Shown here: in pieces, positions 17,117 to 25,017 of the stretch | Layout of the letters: each line of letters starts with the position of its first letter | How positions within the stretch are numbered: position 1 is the stretch's first letter | Assembly: GCF_963665245.1 (NCBI RefSeq) | Contig: NZ_OY762269.1 | Coordinates: 2,610,501 to 2,674,500 of the forward strand | Length of the DNA: 64,000 nucleotides | Direction: 5' to 3' | Source of the DNA: an uncultured Paludibaculum sp. | Lineage (GTDB): Bacteria > Acidobacteriota > Terriglobia > Bryobacterales > Bryobacteraceae | Made by a program: the position numbers and the translations under genes | Notes under the pieces: generated by a model | The model's input: the letters and a program-made list of their open reading frames with translations, nothing else | The model's database searches: none | Told to the model about the DNA's origin: nothing

Positions 17117-17722
17117 CTAGGTCCGGCGACGGCGCAGCAGACTCAGAAAGAGGGCCGCCGCTCCGGTCAAGGCCAACGTGGATGGTTCGGGGACCGCCGC
17201 GGCCCCGCCGTTGAAGCTGACTGTGTCGATCGCGAAGTTTGAGTTTCCTTCGATGACAGCCTTCCAAATTCCGACGGTGGTGGCGCTCAGAGTGCCCACG
17301 CTGCCGAGGGTGCCGTAGTCATTCAAACCCGTTGTGGTCTGAAAGAGCTGAGCGTCCAATTGGTCGAACAGGGTCAAGGTGAACGTAGCGGCAGACGTCC
17401 CGTTAATGATGTCTACCGAGAATCCGTCAGTAGCGGCATTGAAGGTCAGTATCATCGAGCCGCTGTTTGTGCCAAAAAGGTTGTTGCCAGACGTCTGCTG
17501 GTTATCCCACCCGTCGCCGTTCATGACAAAGCCGCTGTCGGCTCCGGCGGCAATGGTGATATCAGAGTAAACCAGAGGGCCTGTTACGGCTGTGGTGCCA
17601 TAGCAGCAGGTTACTGGCGGGCTGGCGAACTCGTCGAAATTAATAATGGTGGCCGCAGGCAGCACTGATGGTACTGCGATCAGAAGCAGCGCACACAGAC
17701 ACCCAAGTCGGAAACCTCTCAC
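17117..17722 (-). CDS. PEP-CTERM sorting-domain protein
   Basis: 201 aa. It has an N-terminal Sec signal peptide (MRGFRLGCLCALLLIAVPSV, cleavage near LPA-A). The middle is Gly/Thr/Asp-rich and beta-strand-like (about 25-170), typical of secreted surface proteins. The C-terminal tripartite tag is VPEPSTLALTG, a hydrophobic helix and RRRRT. PEP-CTERM tags direct processing by exosortase, usually in exopolysaccharide-making species; no exosortase is in the window. The start is a GTG with a strong AGGAGG 8 nt upstream. The bulk shows no catalytic motif. Confidence 0.9.
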   Translation of the reverse strand: MRGFRLGCLCALLLIAVPSVLPAATIINFDEFASPPVTCCYGTTAVTGPLVYSDITIAAGADSGFVMNGDGWDNQQTSGNNLFGTNSGSMILTFNAATDGFSVDIINGTSAATFTLTLFDQLDAQLFQTTTGLNDYGTLGSVGTLSATTVGIWKAVIEGNSNFAIDTVSFNGGAAAVPEPSTLALTGAAALFLSLLRRRRT

Positions 17723-17927
17723 GATCCTCTCCTCCTAAAACACAACCTGACAATCGACTATCCGAGAACCCTATAACCATACCAAAGACAGGGGTAGGGT
17801 GTTCACCTTGCAGCAGTCTTCTACTGTCCTGAATCAAGAGCACATCTCAGCATCTGTCTTGCGCCCAGCGCTTGACACCGGCCGTGCGGTGGGACAACGT
17901 GATTCTGTCCGCATTCTGGAGGCAATC

Positions 17928-18347
17928 ATGCAGTTTGGACGTCGTCTTCGCCATTGCCTTGCGGCCGGCGCCTCGGTGCTGCTGGCTGCCCTGGTGGTCG
18001 CCGTGCCCGCGCTAACCCAGGAGTCGAAGCAACCCCCGGCGAAGGCCGCCAGATCTTCTCCCACCGAGGAATCCACGCAGGCGCGGATCCTCTCACTGCA
18101 ACTCTCGGTGCGCGACCTTGAGTCGCGTGTCGCTGAACTCCAGAGCTCGGCTCGATCTTCTGATTCCTCCGGCCGAAACTACCAGTCGGTCATCAGTTCG
18201 CTGCAATCGACCGTTGCCAGCCAGCAGAGCTCCATTCAGTCGCTGCAGATGTCGGTGCAGAGCCTGCAGAACGCGGTGGCCAGCCTGCAGTCGCGGGTAC
18301 ATGCCGCGGCGCCGGTTCCACTCGAGGAACTGCCCGCGCGCGAATGA
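17928..18347 (+). CDS. Small secreted coiled-coil protein
   Basis: 139 aa from the ATG at 17928, chosen over an in-frame upstream start at 17799 because GGAGG lies 5 nt before it. A signal peptide (basic MQFGRRLRH, then a hydrophobic Ala/Leu/Val stretch ending VPALTQ) is followed by a Lys/Ser linker. A long heptad region (about 60-125) consists of repeated LQ/SLQS units (ISSLQSTVASQQSSIQSLQ and similar), predicted coiled coil. No enzyme motif is present. It might be a periplasmic spacer or trimerising protein. It stands alone, about 80 nt before the Gfo/Idh gene on the same strand. Confidence 0.7.
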   Translation: MQFGRRLRHCLAAGASVLLAALVVAVPALTQESKQPPAKAARSSPTEESTQARILSLQLSVRDLESRVAELQSSARSSDSSGRNYQSVISSLQSTVASQQSSIQSLQMSVQSLQNAVASLQSRVHAAAPVPLEELPARE

Positions 18348-18428
18348 GCGGTGCCAGGCCTCGGGATATAGTATTGGTTTGAGATTGTCTTCTCCGAATT
18401 TCCGGCCAAAGGATACAGGCAGCTGACC

Positions 18429-19838
18429 ATGTCGACGGCACCCAATCTTGCTCCCGCATCGCGGCGCGACTTTCTCAAAGGGGCGGCTGCGCTCGGCTTC
18501 CCGACGATTGTCCCGGCACGGGTTCTCGGCGCGGCCGCGCCCAGCAACCTGATCCAAGTGGCTCAGATCGGCTGTGGCCGCATTGCGCGCGGCTCCGAGT
18601 TTCCGGGCGTCTTCCGTCATCATGACTTGGCCCGCTTCACCGCCGTTTGCGACCTGGACGCTGTCCGGTTGGCCGATGCGAAGAATCTGGTGGAATCGAC
18701 CTACGGCAAGCTCACGGGCACGGAACGGTTTGCCGGCGTCAAGACCTACGCCGACTATCACGAGCTGCTGGCCGACAAGAGCATCGACGCGGTCTGCATC
18801 AGTACGCCCGACCACTGGCACGCCCAGCCCGCAATGGAAGCGGCTCTTGCGGGCAAGGACATCTACTTGCAGAAGCCCGCCTCCCTCACCATCGCCGAGG
18901 GCCGCCAGATGGCCGATGTCGTGAAGAAGTCGGGACGCATCTTCCAGCAGGGCAGCCAGCAGAGGTCGGAGTTCCAGTTCCGCTACGCCTGCGAGTTGAT
19001 CCGCAACGGCCGGCTGGGCAGGATCACCGAGATCTACATCGGTTTGCCCGAAGACCCCGGCGGCGACGAAGAGCGGGAGATGCCCGTTCCGCCGAACCTC
19101 AACTACGACATGTGGCTGGGCAGCACGCCCCAGGCTTACTACACCGAGAAGCGCGTTCATCCGCAGACACCTCAGCTCAAGGGCCGGTACGACCGTCCAG
19201 GTTGGCTGCGCTGCGAACAGTTTGGCGCCGGGATGATCACCGGCTGGGGCGCGCACCACATCGACACCGCGCACGTCGCCATGGGTACTGAGCACTCCGG
19301 CCCAATCGAAGCCATGGCCACGGCCGAGTTTCCGAAGAAGGGCTTGTGGGACGTGCATGGCCCCTATCACGTGCGCATGCGGTACGCCAACGGCGTGACC
19401 ATGTATCTGAGCGAGAAGTATCCCACCGGCCTCAAGTTCATCGGCGAGGATGGCTGGCTGTGGGTGACGCGCGGCAAATACCAGCTCAGCGACTCCGATG
19501 CGGGCAGACCGCGCAGCACCGTGCTCGATGCCAGCAATCTCAACATCCTGCGCAGTGGCATCCGGGAGAACGAGTTGCACCTGCATGCCAGCCCGCGGAA
19601 CGACCACCACTTGGATTGGCTCACGGCGATCAAGAACCGCACCCAGCCCGTGGCACCAGTGGAGGATGGGCACCGCTCGTGCTCGGCCTGCCTGGTGGCT
19701 CACGCGTCCATGAAGCTGGGCCGCGCCGTCAAGTGGGATCCGGAGAAAGAGCGGTTCGGCGATGCCGAGGCAAACGGCATGCTGGCCCGGCCGCAACGGG
19801 CGCCGTACGGCACCACTCACGTCACGGGGAAGGGGTAG
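18429..19838 (+). CDS. Tat-exported Gfo/Idh/MocA-family oxidoreductase
   Basis: 469 aa. Twin-arginine signal SRRDFLKGAAALGF at residues 12-25, followed by the NAD(P)-binding Rossmann motif QIGCGRIARGSEF. STPDHWHAQPAMEAALAGKD and the YLQKPASLT segment follow; the latter replaces the usual EKP, keeping the catalytic-region Lys. The C-terminal alpha/beta domain includes GAGMITGWGAHHIDTAHVAM, whose His pair is typical of the substrate site. Members oxidise or dehydrate sugars and inositols. Acidobacteria and Planctomycetes carry many exported paralogues with unknown substrates. It is convergent with the winged-helix/TM gene, with 3 nt between the stops. The second paralogue is at 23417-24850. Confidence 0.92.
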   Translation: MSTAPNLAPASRRDFLKGAAALGFPTIVPARVLGAAAPSNLIQVAQIGCGRIARGSEFPGVFRHHDLARFTAVCDLDAVRLADAKNLVESTYGKLTGTERFAGVKTYADYHELLADKSIDAVCISTPDHWHAQPAMEAALAGKDIYLQKPASLTIAEGRQMADVVKKSGRIFQQGSQQRSEFQFRYACELIRNGRLGRITEIYIGLPEDPGGDEEREMPVPPNLNYDMWLGSTPQAYYTEKRVHPQTPQLKGRYDRPGWLRCEQFGAGMITGWGAHHIDTAHVAMGTEHSGPIEAMATAEFPKKGLWDVHGPYHVRMRYANGVTMYLSEKYPTGLKFIGEDGWLWVTRGKYQLSDSDAGRPRSTVLDASNLNILRSGIRENELHLHASPRNDHHLDWLTAIKNRTQPVAPVEDGHRSCSACLVAHASMKLGRAVKWDPEKERFGDAEANGMLARPQRAPYGTTHVTGKG

Positions 19839-19841
19839 CGG

Positions 19842-21074
19842 CTACCAGACGTGGACTGAGACGACACTCGGCCGGCCCGGTGTCCCTTTGTACACAGTGG
19901 TGTGCAACAGTACCTGGATGTTCTTCTTCTGCCAGTCGGCCGGAGCTTTTCCCAATGCCTCCTTGAGCCGTTCGCCGTCCGTGAGAAACTCACCCGCCAC
20001 GCGCGTCCCGTACTGCGTGATGCCGGCCGCCGAAATGAGTGTTTGCCCCGTCGCCGAGTCGAACAGCCGCGACACCACCGCGTAGTCCTCCGGCGTCTTT
20101 CCATCCGCCGCGAGATCCTTCAGGGCCCATGATCGCTTGTTGGACTGGTCCAGAATCCGGCGCTGCCCCTGGTCCTGTTGGAAGACAAACCGCAATTGGC
20201 CCGTCATCTCGAGGGTCCACAGGTTTGAGAAGGCGCCGATCAGTACGGCCGGCGAGCTTCGCAACTCACTGAACGACAGATCGTTGGCGTACCGCAACTC
20301 CACCGCTTTGCCGCGTGCCGCAAACATCGAGGAGAGCAGCGCCGCCGCATGGGCATTGCCGATTCCGACGAACTGCTCCGTCACCGGGATGATGTCGCGG
20401 CCGTGCAGCACGGCCTTGGGATCCAACAGAACGGGCGACGAACCTCTCTGATGCTCAGGCCGGACTGTGCGATAGGCTTCATGGACTTCCCTGGAGAGAA
20501 AGTACACCACCGGTTGCCCGCAGTAGATGAGCACCGGTTTTGAACTGGACAGCACCGGAGCCCAGAACTGCTCAACGACACCCGCCGGCCGAAGCGTCTG
20601 GGCGATCCACACCCCGCCGGCCACGAGGCCCACCAGCAGCACAACTGCCATCGCGACCCACGGCAATCTGTACGGGGTTGGTGCGGTAGTTTCGACGGCT
20701 ACCGGCGCGAAATGGAACTCGGCTCGATAGGAACCGGCCGGCAGATCGATTCGAACGGCGCTCGAATCTGTACACTCCTGGTGATATTGCGCCAGCCGTT
20801 TCCGGATCTCCGTGGCTCGCACCCGTACGATGGGGTCCTCACCGGTATCGTAATCGGGAGCCCGTTCGAAGACCTCGATCCCGATGTTGCGTTCCTTGAG
20901 TTGATCGTCCTGCCCGTGCAAGCTGTGCTCCACGACATAGCGCAGGAAGCGCTGGCTTTGCTTGCTGTTGCGGAAACTGGGGCTCGACAGCAGTAGTTCC
21001 AGCGCGGTGCGCACTTCCGCCCGCTTCTGCTCGCTGAGACCTACATCGATTGTTTCCGCCGCTTTGGAGCGCAT
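19842..21074 (-). CDS. Acidobacterial membrane protein with winged-helix-like N-terminus
   Basis: 410 aa. The N-terminal 110 residues (SPSFRNSKQSQRFLRYVVEH, then GIEVFERAPDYDTGEDPIVR and ATEIRKRLAQY) form a domain found again and again in Acidobacteriota. It resembles OmpR/SARP-type winged helices and commonly lies before a single TM helix. The TM is at about 137-160 (WVAMAVVLLVGLVAGGVWIA). The roughly 250-residue extracytoplasmic part has features such as PVLIYCGQPVVYFLSREV and the C-terminal VLLHTTVYKGTPG, without a motif I can name. The topology suggests a one-component membrane-bound transcription regulator that senses something outside (CadC-like layout). This is an inference. Confidence 0.75.
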   Translation of the reverse strand: MRSKAAETIDVGLSEQKRAEVRTALELLLSSPSFRNSKQSQRFLRYVVEHSLHGQDDQLKERNIGIEVFERAPDYDTGEDPIVRVRATEIRKRLAQYHQECTDSSAVRIDLPAGSYRAEFHFAPVAVETTAPTPYRLPWVAMAVVLLVGLVAGGVWIAQTLRPAGVVEQFWAPVLSSSKPVLIYCGQPVVYFLSREVHEAYRTVRPEHQRGSSPVLLDPKAVLHGRDIIPVTEQFVGIGNAHAAALLSSMFAARGKAVELRYANDLSFSELRSSPAVLIGAFSNLWTLEMTGQLRFVFQQDQGQRRILDQSNKRSWALKDLAADGKTPEDYAVVSRLFDSATGQTLISAAGITQYGTRVAGEFLTDGERLKEALGKAPADWQKKNIQVLLHTTVYKGTPGRPSVVSVHVW

Positions 21075-21228
21075 CGTAACGGTGCTTTACCGTCCTTTTC
21101 TCTGCACAGAGCATACCGCAAATCGGGCTGGATTTCGTTGGTCTTTCGCGGGATTCCACCGAGCGGATCCGTAGAGCACTTTCCGGCGATTCACCCGGAC
21201 GCGCACACTCCGGGTGCCGGTGAACGAG

Positions 21229-22200
21229 ATGCTCTTCCAACAGACAGCACGGCAAAGTCTCCTACACATCGCCCGGCGCGCGATGGCCTGCGAGTTCTCC
21301 ATGCTCTTTCCGGGCCGGACCGGAAACGCGGTCGATGCCGGCTGCGCCGCTCTGGACGAAGTTGACCGTCTGGAGGACCTCCTCTCGGTCTATCGGGCGG
21401 ATAGTGAGTTGACCCGCTTGAACCGTTCGGACCTCCCGGAGCGGCGTACGGTGCGCGAAGTGTACGCGATTCTGCGGCTATGCGCCGGCCTGTGGGCGCA
21501 AACGGACGGTGGTTTTGACGCCGCCACGGCCACGCTCGTGCGCATCTGGGGCTTCTTCCGTGGTCCGCGCAGGGTGCCTTCGACGGAAGAGATCCAGCGA
21601 GCGTTGTCCGCTAGTGGTAGCCGCCACGTCTACTTCCCCCAAACGGAATTGACCGTCGGGTTCCACCGCCCGGATGTGGAGTTCAACCTTGGGGCAATCG
21701 GCAAGGGATACGCCATTGACGGCGCCATCCGGTTGATGTGGAACGGCTTCGGGATCCGCTCCTGCCTGATGCAGGCGGGGCAGAGCAGCCTGTTTGGCCT
21801 GGGCACGCCGCCCGGAGAGCCTCGGGGCTGGGGCGTCGACATCGGTGATCCTTACGGTTCGGGCCGGGCGGTAGCCCGGGTCTGGCTGCGCAACCGGGCG
21901 ATGGGCACCTCCGGCGCGGCCAATCAATACTTCGAGGTCGATGGCCGGCGGTACGGCCACATCCTCGACCCCAGAACCGGGTGGCCGGCCGAGAAACTGG
22001 CCAGCGCGACAGCGATCGCCCGGCGTGCGGCCGAGGCGGATGCGCTCTCGACCGCCTTCTATGTCAACGGAACGGAGTGGGTTCGTGGCTTCTGTGCAGC
22101 CCATCGTGATATCGGCGCCGTGCTGGTGCCGCTGAAATCAGACAAGTCCGCGTGCGGGCCCATCGTCCTGGGCCCGGCGGAAGTGGAGGTAAGTGCATGA
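21229..22200 (+). CDS. apbE: FAD:protein FMN transferase (ApbE family)
   Basis: 323 aa from the ATG at 21229 (GGTGA 5 nt upstream; an in-frame GTG at 21214 is possible). ApbE covalently attaches FMN from FAD to a Thr or Ser of a target protein, normally outside the cytoplasmic membrane. Signatures: MACEFSMLFPG at the N-terminus, FDAATATLVRIWGF, FNLGAIGKGYAID (nucleotide loop), GTSGAANQYFEVDG, GHILDPRTGWP and ADALSTAFYV with the Mg-binding Asp/Thr. No obvious signal peptide or lipobox is present. The stop overlaps the doxX start (ATGA), giving a coupled apbE-doxX-gfo operon. No flavinylation motif of the D-G/A-x-T type is obvious in the two partners, so the acceptor protein is unidentified. 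Confidence 0.93.
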   Translation: MLFQQTARQSLLHIARRAMACEFSMLFPGRTGNAVDAGCAALDEVDRLEDLLSVYRADSELTRLNRSDLPERRTVREVYAILRLCAGLWAQTDGGFDAATATLVRIWGFFRGPRRVPSTEEIQRALSASGSRHVYFPQTELTVGFHRPDVEFNLGAIGKGYAIDGAIRLMWNGFGIRSCLMQAGQSSLFGLGTPPGEPRGWGVDIGDPYGSGRAVARVWLRNRAMGTSGAANQYFEVDGRRYGHILDPRTGWPAEKLASATAIARRAAEADALSTAFYVNGTEWVRGFCAAHRDIGAVLVPLKSDKSACGPIVLGPAEVEVSA

Positions 22201-23420
22201 ATAGATGGAGCAAGTCATTGCTCGTCGCGCTGCGGATCGCCATCGGTTGGCACTTTCTGTACGAAGGCGTCTACAAAATCGATTCCGACCGTGGCACCGC
22301 GCAGTACGCCGCCGCGCGCTATCCCTTGCAGGCGGCTACGGGCCGTCTTCGCAACGACTTGGCGCGCGGCCTGACGCCCAGGGAGGTGTCCACACGCGTG
22401 GACGCCTGGAACGACGAGATCGTCAAGGTTTTCAAGGGGCGGCAACCGCTCTCGGAAGACCAGAAGGCGAAGCTCACCGATCTGGGCGACAAGGTGAAAC
22501 TGGCTGCTGTTGAAGGCACGGAGCTCGTCCCATTCGACTGGACGCTGGTGCATGAGGAAGTGCTCAAGCTGGCCGCGGAGCAGGAGGGCGAGCGGTTCAC
22601 CTCGCTGCCGTTCCTGCAAGGGTCGGCTGGCCCGTTCCGGACGCTGTTTCGCGGGTTGGTTCCGGACATGGACGGACTGGAGCGTCTGACCGAACAGTCA
22701 GTGAAGCGGCGCATGGACGATCGCTATACGGAGATCCTGGACCATTTTGCGGACTCCGGCCGGCCGTTCTCCGACGACCAGAGAAAACGACTGGCGGCCG
22801 CCCGCGACACGGTCAAGTTGGCGGCGGTTGAGACGGTAAATGCACCGTGGTTCCAGGAACGTTTGGCCGACTATCGCCTGATGCGGCAGCGAGTCCCGAA
22901 GACCGACCTGCATGCCCCATTCACTCGCGAACGGCTGGACGCAGACCGTCAGAAACTGGATGTCGCGGCTGGGGAACTCTTGAGCTACGTGAATGAGCCG
23001 CTGTCGGAGTTGGCCGTCCAGACCCAGGCAATCGCCACTGTGGATCAGCTCGGGGCGGGGCCGCTGCCACGGCCACCGGACGGCGCGGCCTGGGTTGACC
23101 GGGCGATCAAGATCAGTCTGACGACGATCGGGATCTTGTTGATGTTGGGATTGTTCACTCCGGCTGCTGCCATCGCCGCTGCCGGACAACTGGCCATCTT
23201 CTATCTGGCGTCGCCGCCTTGGCCCGGGCTGCCCGCGATGTCGGTGGCGGGCCATTACCTCTTTGTCGATCGGAATCTGATCGAAGCCTTCGCGGCGCTG
23301 GTGATTGCCACCACCGCGACGGGCCAATGGGCCGGCCTCGATTTTTATCTGACGCGGTGGTTCCGCACCGTGAAAACTCATCAGCCAGAAGCAGTTATGG
23401 CCACAAGGAGCCTGTCATGA
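22197..23420 (+). CDS. DoxX-family membrane protein with a large duplicated extracytoplasmic insert
   Basis: 407 aa from the ATG at 22197 (GGAGG 7 nt upstream, ATGA overlap with apbE). TM1 (LLVALRIAIGWHFLYEGVYK) is the DoxX signature. The remaining helices are at about 303-390 (ISLTTIGILLMLGLFTPAAA, then QLAIFYLASP and HYLFVDRNLIEAFAALVIA). Between them is a roughly 270-residue hydrophilic insert. The insert contains an internal repeat: PLSEDQKAKLTDLGDKVKLA (84-103) and PFSDDQRKRLAAARDTVKLA (190-209), each continuing AVE, with a weaker third copy near 241. DoxX proteins are quinone-linked or redox-associated membrane proteins of mostly unknown role. Coupling to apbE and an exported oxidoreductase suggests an extracytoplasmic redox function. 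Confidence 0.88.
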   Translation: MNRWSKSLLVALRIAIGWHFLYEGVYKIDSDRGTAQYAAARYPLQAATGRLRNDLARGLTPREVSTRVDAWNDEIVKVFKGRQPLSEDQKAKLTDLGDKVKLAAVEGTELVPFDWTLVHEEVLKLAAEQEGERFTSLPFLQGSAGPFRTLFRGLVPDMDGLERLTEQSVKRRMDDRYTEILDHFADSGRPFSDDQRKRLAAARDTVKLAAVETVNAPWFQERLADYRLMRQRVPKTDLHAPFTRERLDADRQKLDVAAGELLSYVNEPLSELAVQTQAIATVDQLGAGPLPRPPDGAAWVDRAIKISLTTIGILLMLGLFTPAAAIAAAGQLAIFYLASPPWPGLPAMSVAGHYLFVDRNLIEAFAALVIATTATGQWAGLDFYLTRWFRTVKTHQPEAVMATRSLS

Positions 23421-24850
23421 TCCTCAATGAACAACAACGCCAGGTGGGCAAGGACAACTTCGCCGACGCCCTCAAGATGACACGCCGAGATCTGATTCCG
23501 GCACTGGTGACGGTGCCCTCCGTCACTGCGTTCTACTGGGGGTACAGCAGCTTGCGCGGCAACCCGGTGCGCGCGGCTCTGATTGGGGCGGGTGGGCAGG
23601 GCCGCTCGCACATCGACTCCCTAAATCCCGACTACATCAAGCTGGTCGCCTTCTCCGACATCCGGCCCAGCCAGCAGAAGAAGGCCCGGGTATCGTTGGA
23701 GGGCAAATTCGGTTCCGACGCCCGCCACATCGAACTTATTGAGGATTACCACAAGCTATTGGATCGAGATGACATAGAGCTCGTGATCATCGCGCTACCG
23801 CTGCATCTGCATGCTCCGTGCGCGATCGAAGCCATGGAGAAAGGCAAGCACGTCCTGTGCGAGAAGCTCATGGCCAAGACCGTCACGGACTGCAAACGGA
23901 TGGCCCGCGCGGCTCGAAAGACCGGCCGTCTGCTGGCCATCGGGCATCAGCGGCACTACAGCTATCTCTACGCAAACGCCCTGGAGGTGGCCAGGCAGAA
24001 GGATATTCTTGGCGACGTGCGCCACATTCGCGCGTTCTGGCATCGCAACCAGACCGGGGGAGGGAAGCCGGGGGCGGAGAAGGGCGACTTCGACACTTGG
24101 TTTGCCAAGGTTCCGGCCGAAGACAAGCAGGTGGACTTCGCCAAGTACGGCTACAAGAGTCTGGATGAGTTGGTGCGCTGGCGGCTGCAGAAACGAACCG
24201 GGGAGGGGTTGATGGCCGAGTTGGGCAGTCACCAGTTGGACGCGTGCAGCATCCTGCTGAAGGCCGTACTGAATGACAAGGACACGCACGGTGGCCAAAC
24301 CATGGTTCATCCCAAAGCGGTGTCGGGCATTGGAGTCAATTCCTACTTCAGTGACGGCCGCGAGGTGGAAGACCACATCTTCCTGACGTATGAATATCCC
24401 GGCGACACGGTGGTCACCTATTCCAGCATTACGACCAATGAAGCCGATGGGTACGGCGAGCAGGTGATGGGTTCGAAGGGCACGCTGGCGATTCTGTCGG
24501 AACGCGATGTCTATCTGTTGAAAGAGAAGTCGTTGCGGGACACGCGCATCTCCTGGGCGGAGCGCCGCATCAGCCAGCCCTCGGCGGTCTCAACCTCAAC
24601 TGCCCAATGGACCTCCGGCGGCGGCCTGCAGGATACCCTGACAAGTCGCGGCTACCGCGAAGAGCAGGAGCACATGGCGTGGCTCATCCGCCATCCGGGC
24701 GAAGGCCAGCCGCGTTGTGGGGCCGATGTCGGGTTGGCTGACGCTGTGGTGACCCTGGTCTCCAACTTGTCGGCGCGGCAGCGGCGGCGCATCGAGTTCA
24801 AACCGGGTTGGTTTGATGTGAACTCGGACGAGGCGCCCGAATCCGCCTGA
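23417..24850 (+). CDS. Gfo/Idh/MocA-family oxidoreductase with Tat-like N-terminus
   Basis: 477 aa from the ATG at 23417 (GGAG 6 nt upstream, ATGA overlap with doxX). MTRRDLIPALVTVPS at about 21-35 resembles a twin-arginine segment placed after a short N-terminal extension, with a weak hydrophobic core. The NAD(P)-binding motif is LIGAGGQGRSHI. ALPLHLHAPCAIEAMEKGKH, EKLMAKT and GHQRHYSYLY follow. The C-terminal domain has ELGSHQLDACSILL (substrate-side His) and SSITTNEADGYGEQ. Family members are NAD(P)-dependent sugar oxidoreductases, some with a tightly bound, recycling cofactor. The apbE-doxX linkage is unusual for this family. Confidence 0.9.
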   Translation: MILNEQQRQVGKDNFADALKMTRRDLIPALVTVPSVTAFYWGYSSLRGNPVRAALIGAGGQGRSHIDSLNPDYIKLVAFSDIRPSQQKKARVSLEGKFGSDARHIELIEDYHKLLDRDDIELVIIALPLHLHAPCAIEAMEKGKHVLCEKLMAKTVTDCKRMARAARKTGRLLAIGHQRHYSYLYANALEVARQKDILGDVRHIRAFWHRNQTGGGKPGAEKGDFDTWFAKVPAEDKQVDFAKYGYKSLDELVRWRLQKRTGEGLMAELGSHQLDACSILLKAVLNDKDTHGGQTMVHPKAVSGIGVNSYFSDGREVEDHIFLTYEYPGDTVVTYSSITTNEADGYGEQVMGSKGTLAILSERDVYLLKEKSLRDTRISWAERRISQPSAVSTSTAQWTSGGGLQDTLTSRGYREEQEHMAWLIRHPGEGQPRCGADVGLADAVVTLVSNLSARQRRRIEFKPGWFDVNSDEAPESA

Positions 24851-24854
24851 CGGG

Positions 24855-25016
24855 TTGGGCGCCATCCGCTTTGCGGCGCGTGGGTATCTGGATACCATCT
24901 TGTCGGGCCAGCAGACGGCGGCGCTTGCGTATCTGCTGGCCTTCGGAATGATTGTTCGCTGGCGCACGCAGATGTACCGGGACTTCCGCGCCCTGACCGG
25001 CATCCCGGGCGACTAG
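24855..25016 (+). CDS. Possible small membrane protein (53 aa)
   Basis: A TTG-started frame begins 4 nt after the Gfo/Idh stop and ends 2 nt before the convergent ThuA stop. It has an N-terminal amphipathic part (FAARGYLDTILSGQQ), one hydrophobic helix (TAALAYLLAFGMIV) and a basic tail (RWRTQMYRDFRALTG). The composition is protein-like and positive-inside. There is no clear SD, so it would depend on coupling to the upstream gene. It could equally be a remnant or chance frame. Confidence 0.35.
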   Translation: MGAIRFAARGYLDTILSGQQTAALAYLLAFGMIVRWRTQMYRDFRALTGIPGD

Positions 25017-25017
25017 G

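Noticed and set aside
17874..17900. A TTGACA box upstream of the small coiled-coil protein gene
   Set aside because: The -35 match is exact but no acceptable -10 lies 16-18 nt downstream, so no promoter is called.
18093..19820. Long minus-strand open frame (575 codons) opposite the Gfo/Idh gene
   Set aside because: It lies wholly antisense to a well-supported Gfo/Idh/MocA gene. Its translation is His/Arg/Ala-rich without any family motif, a common artefact of high-GC DNA.
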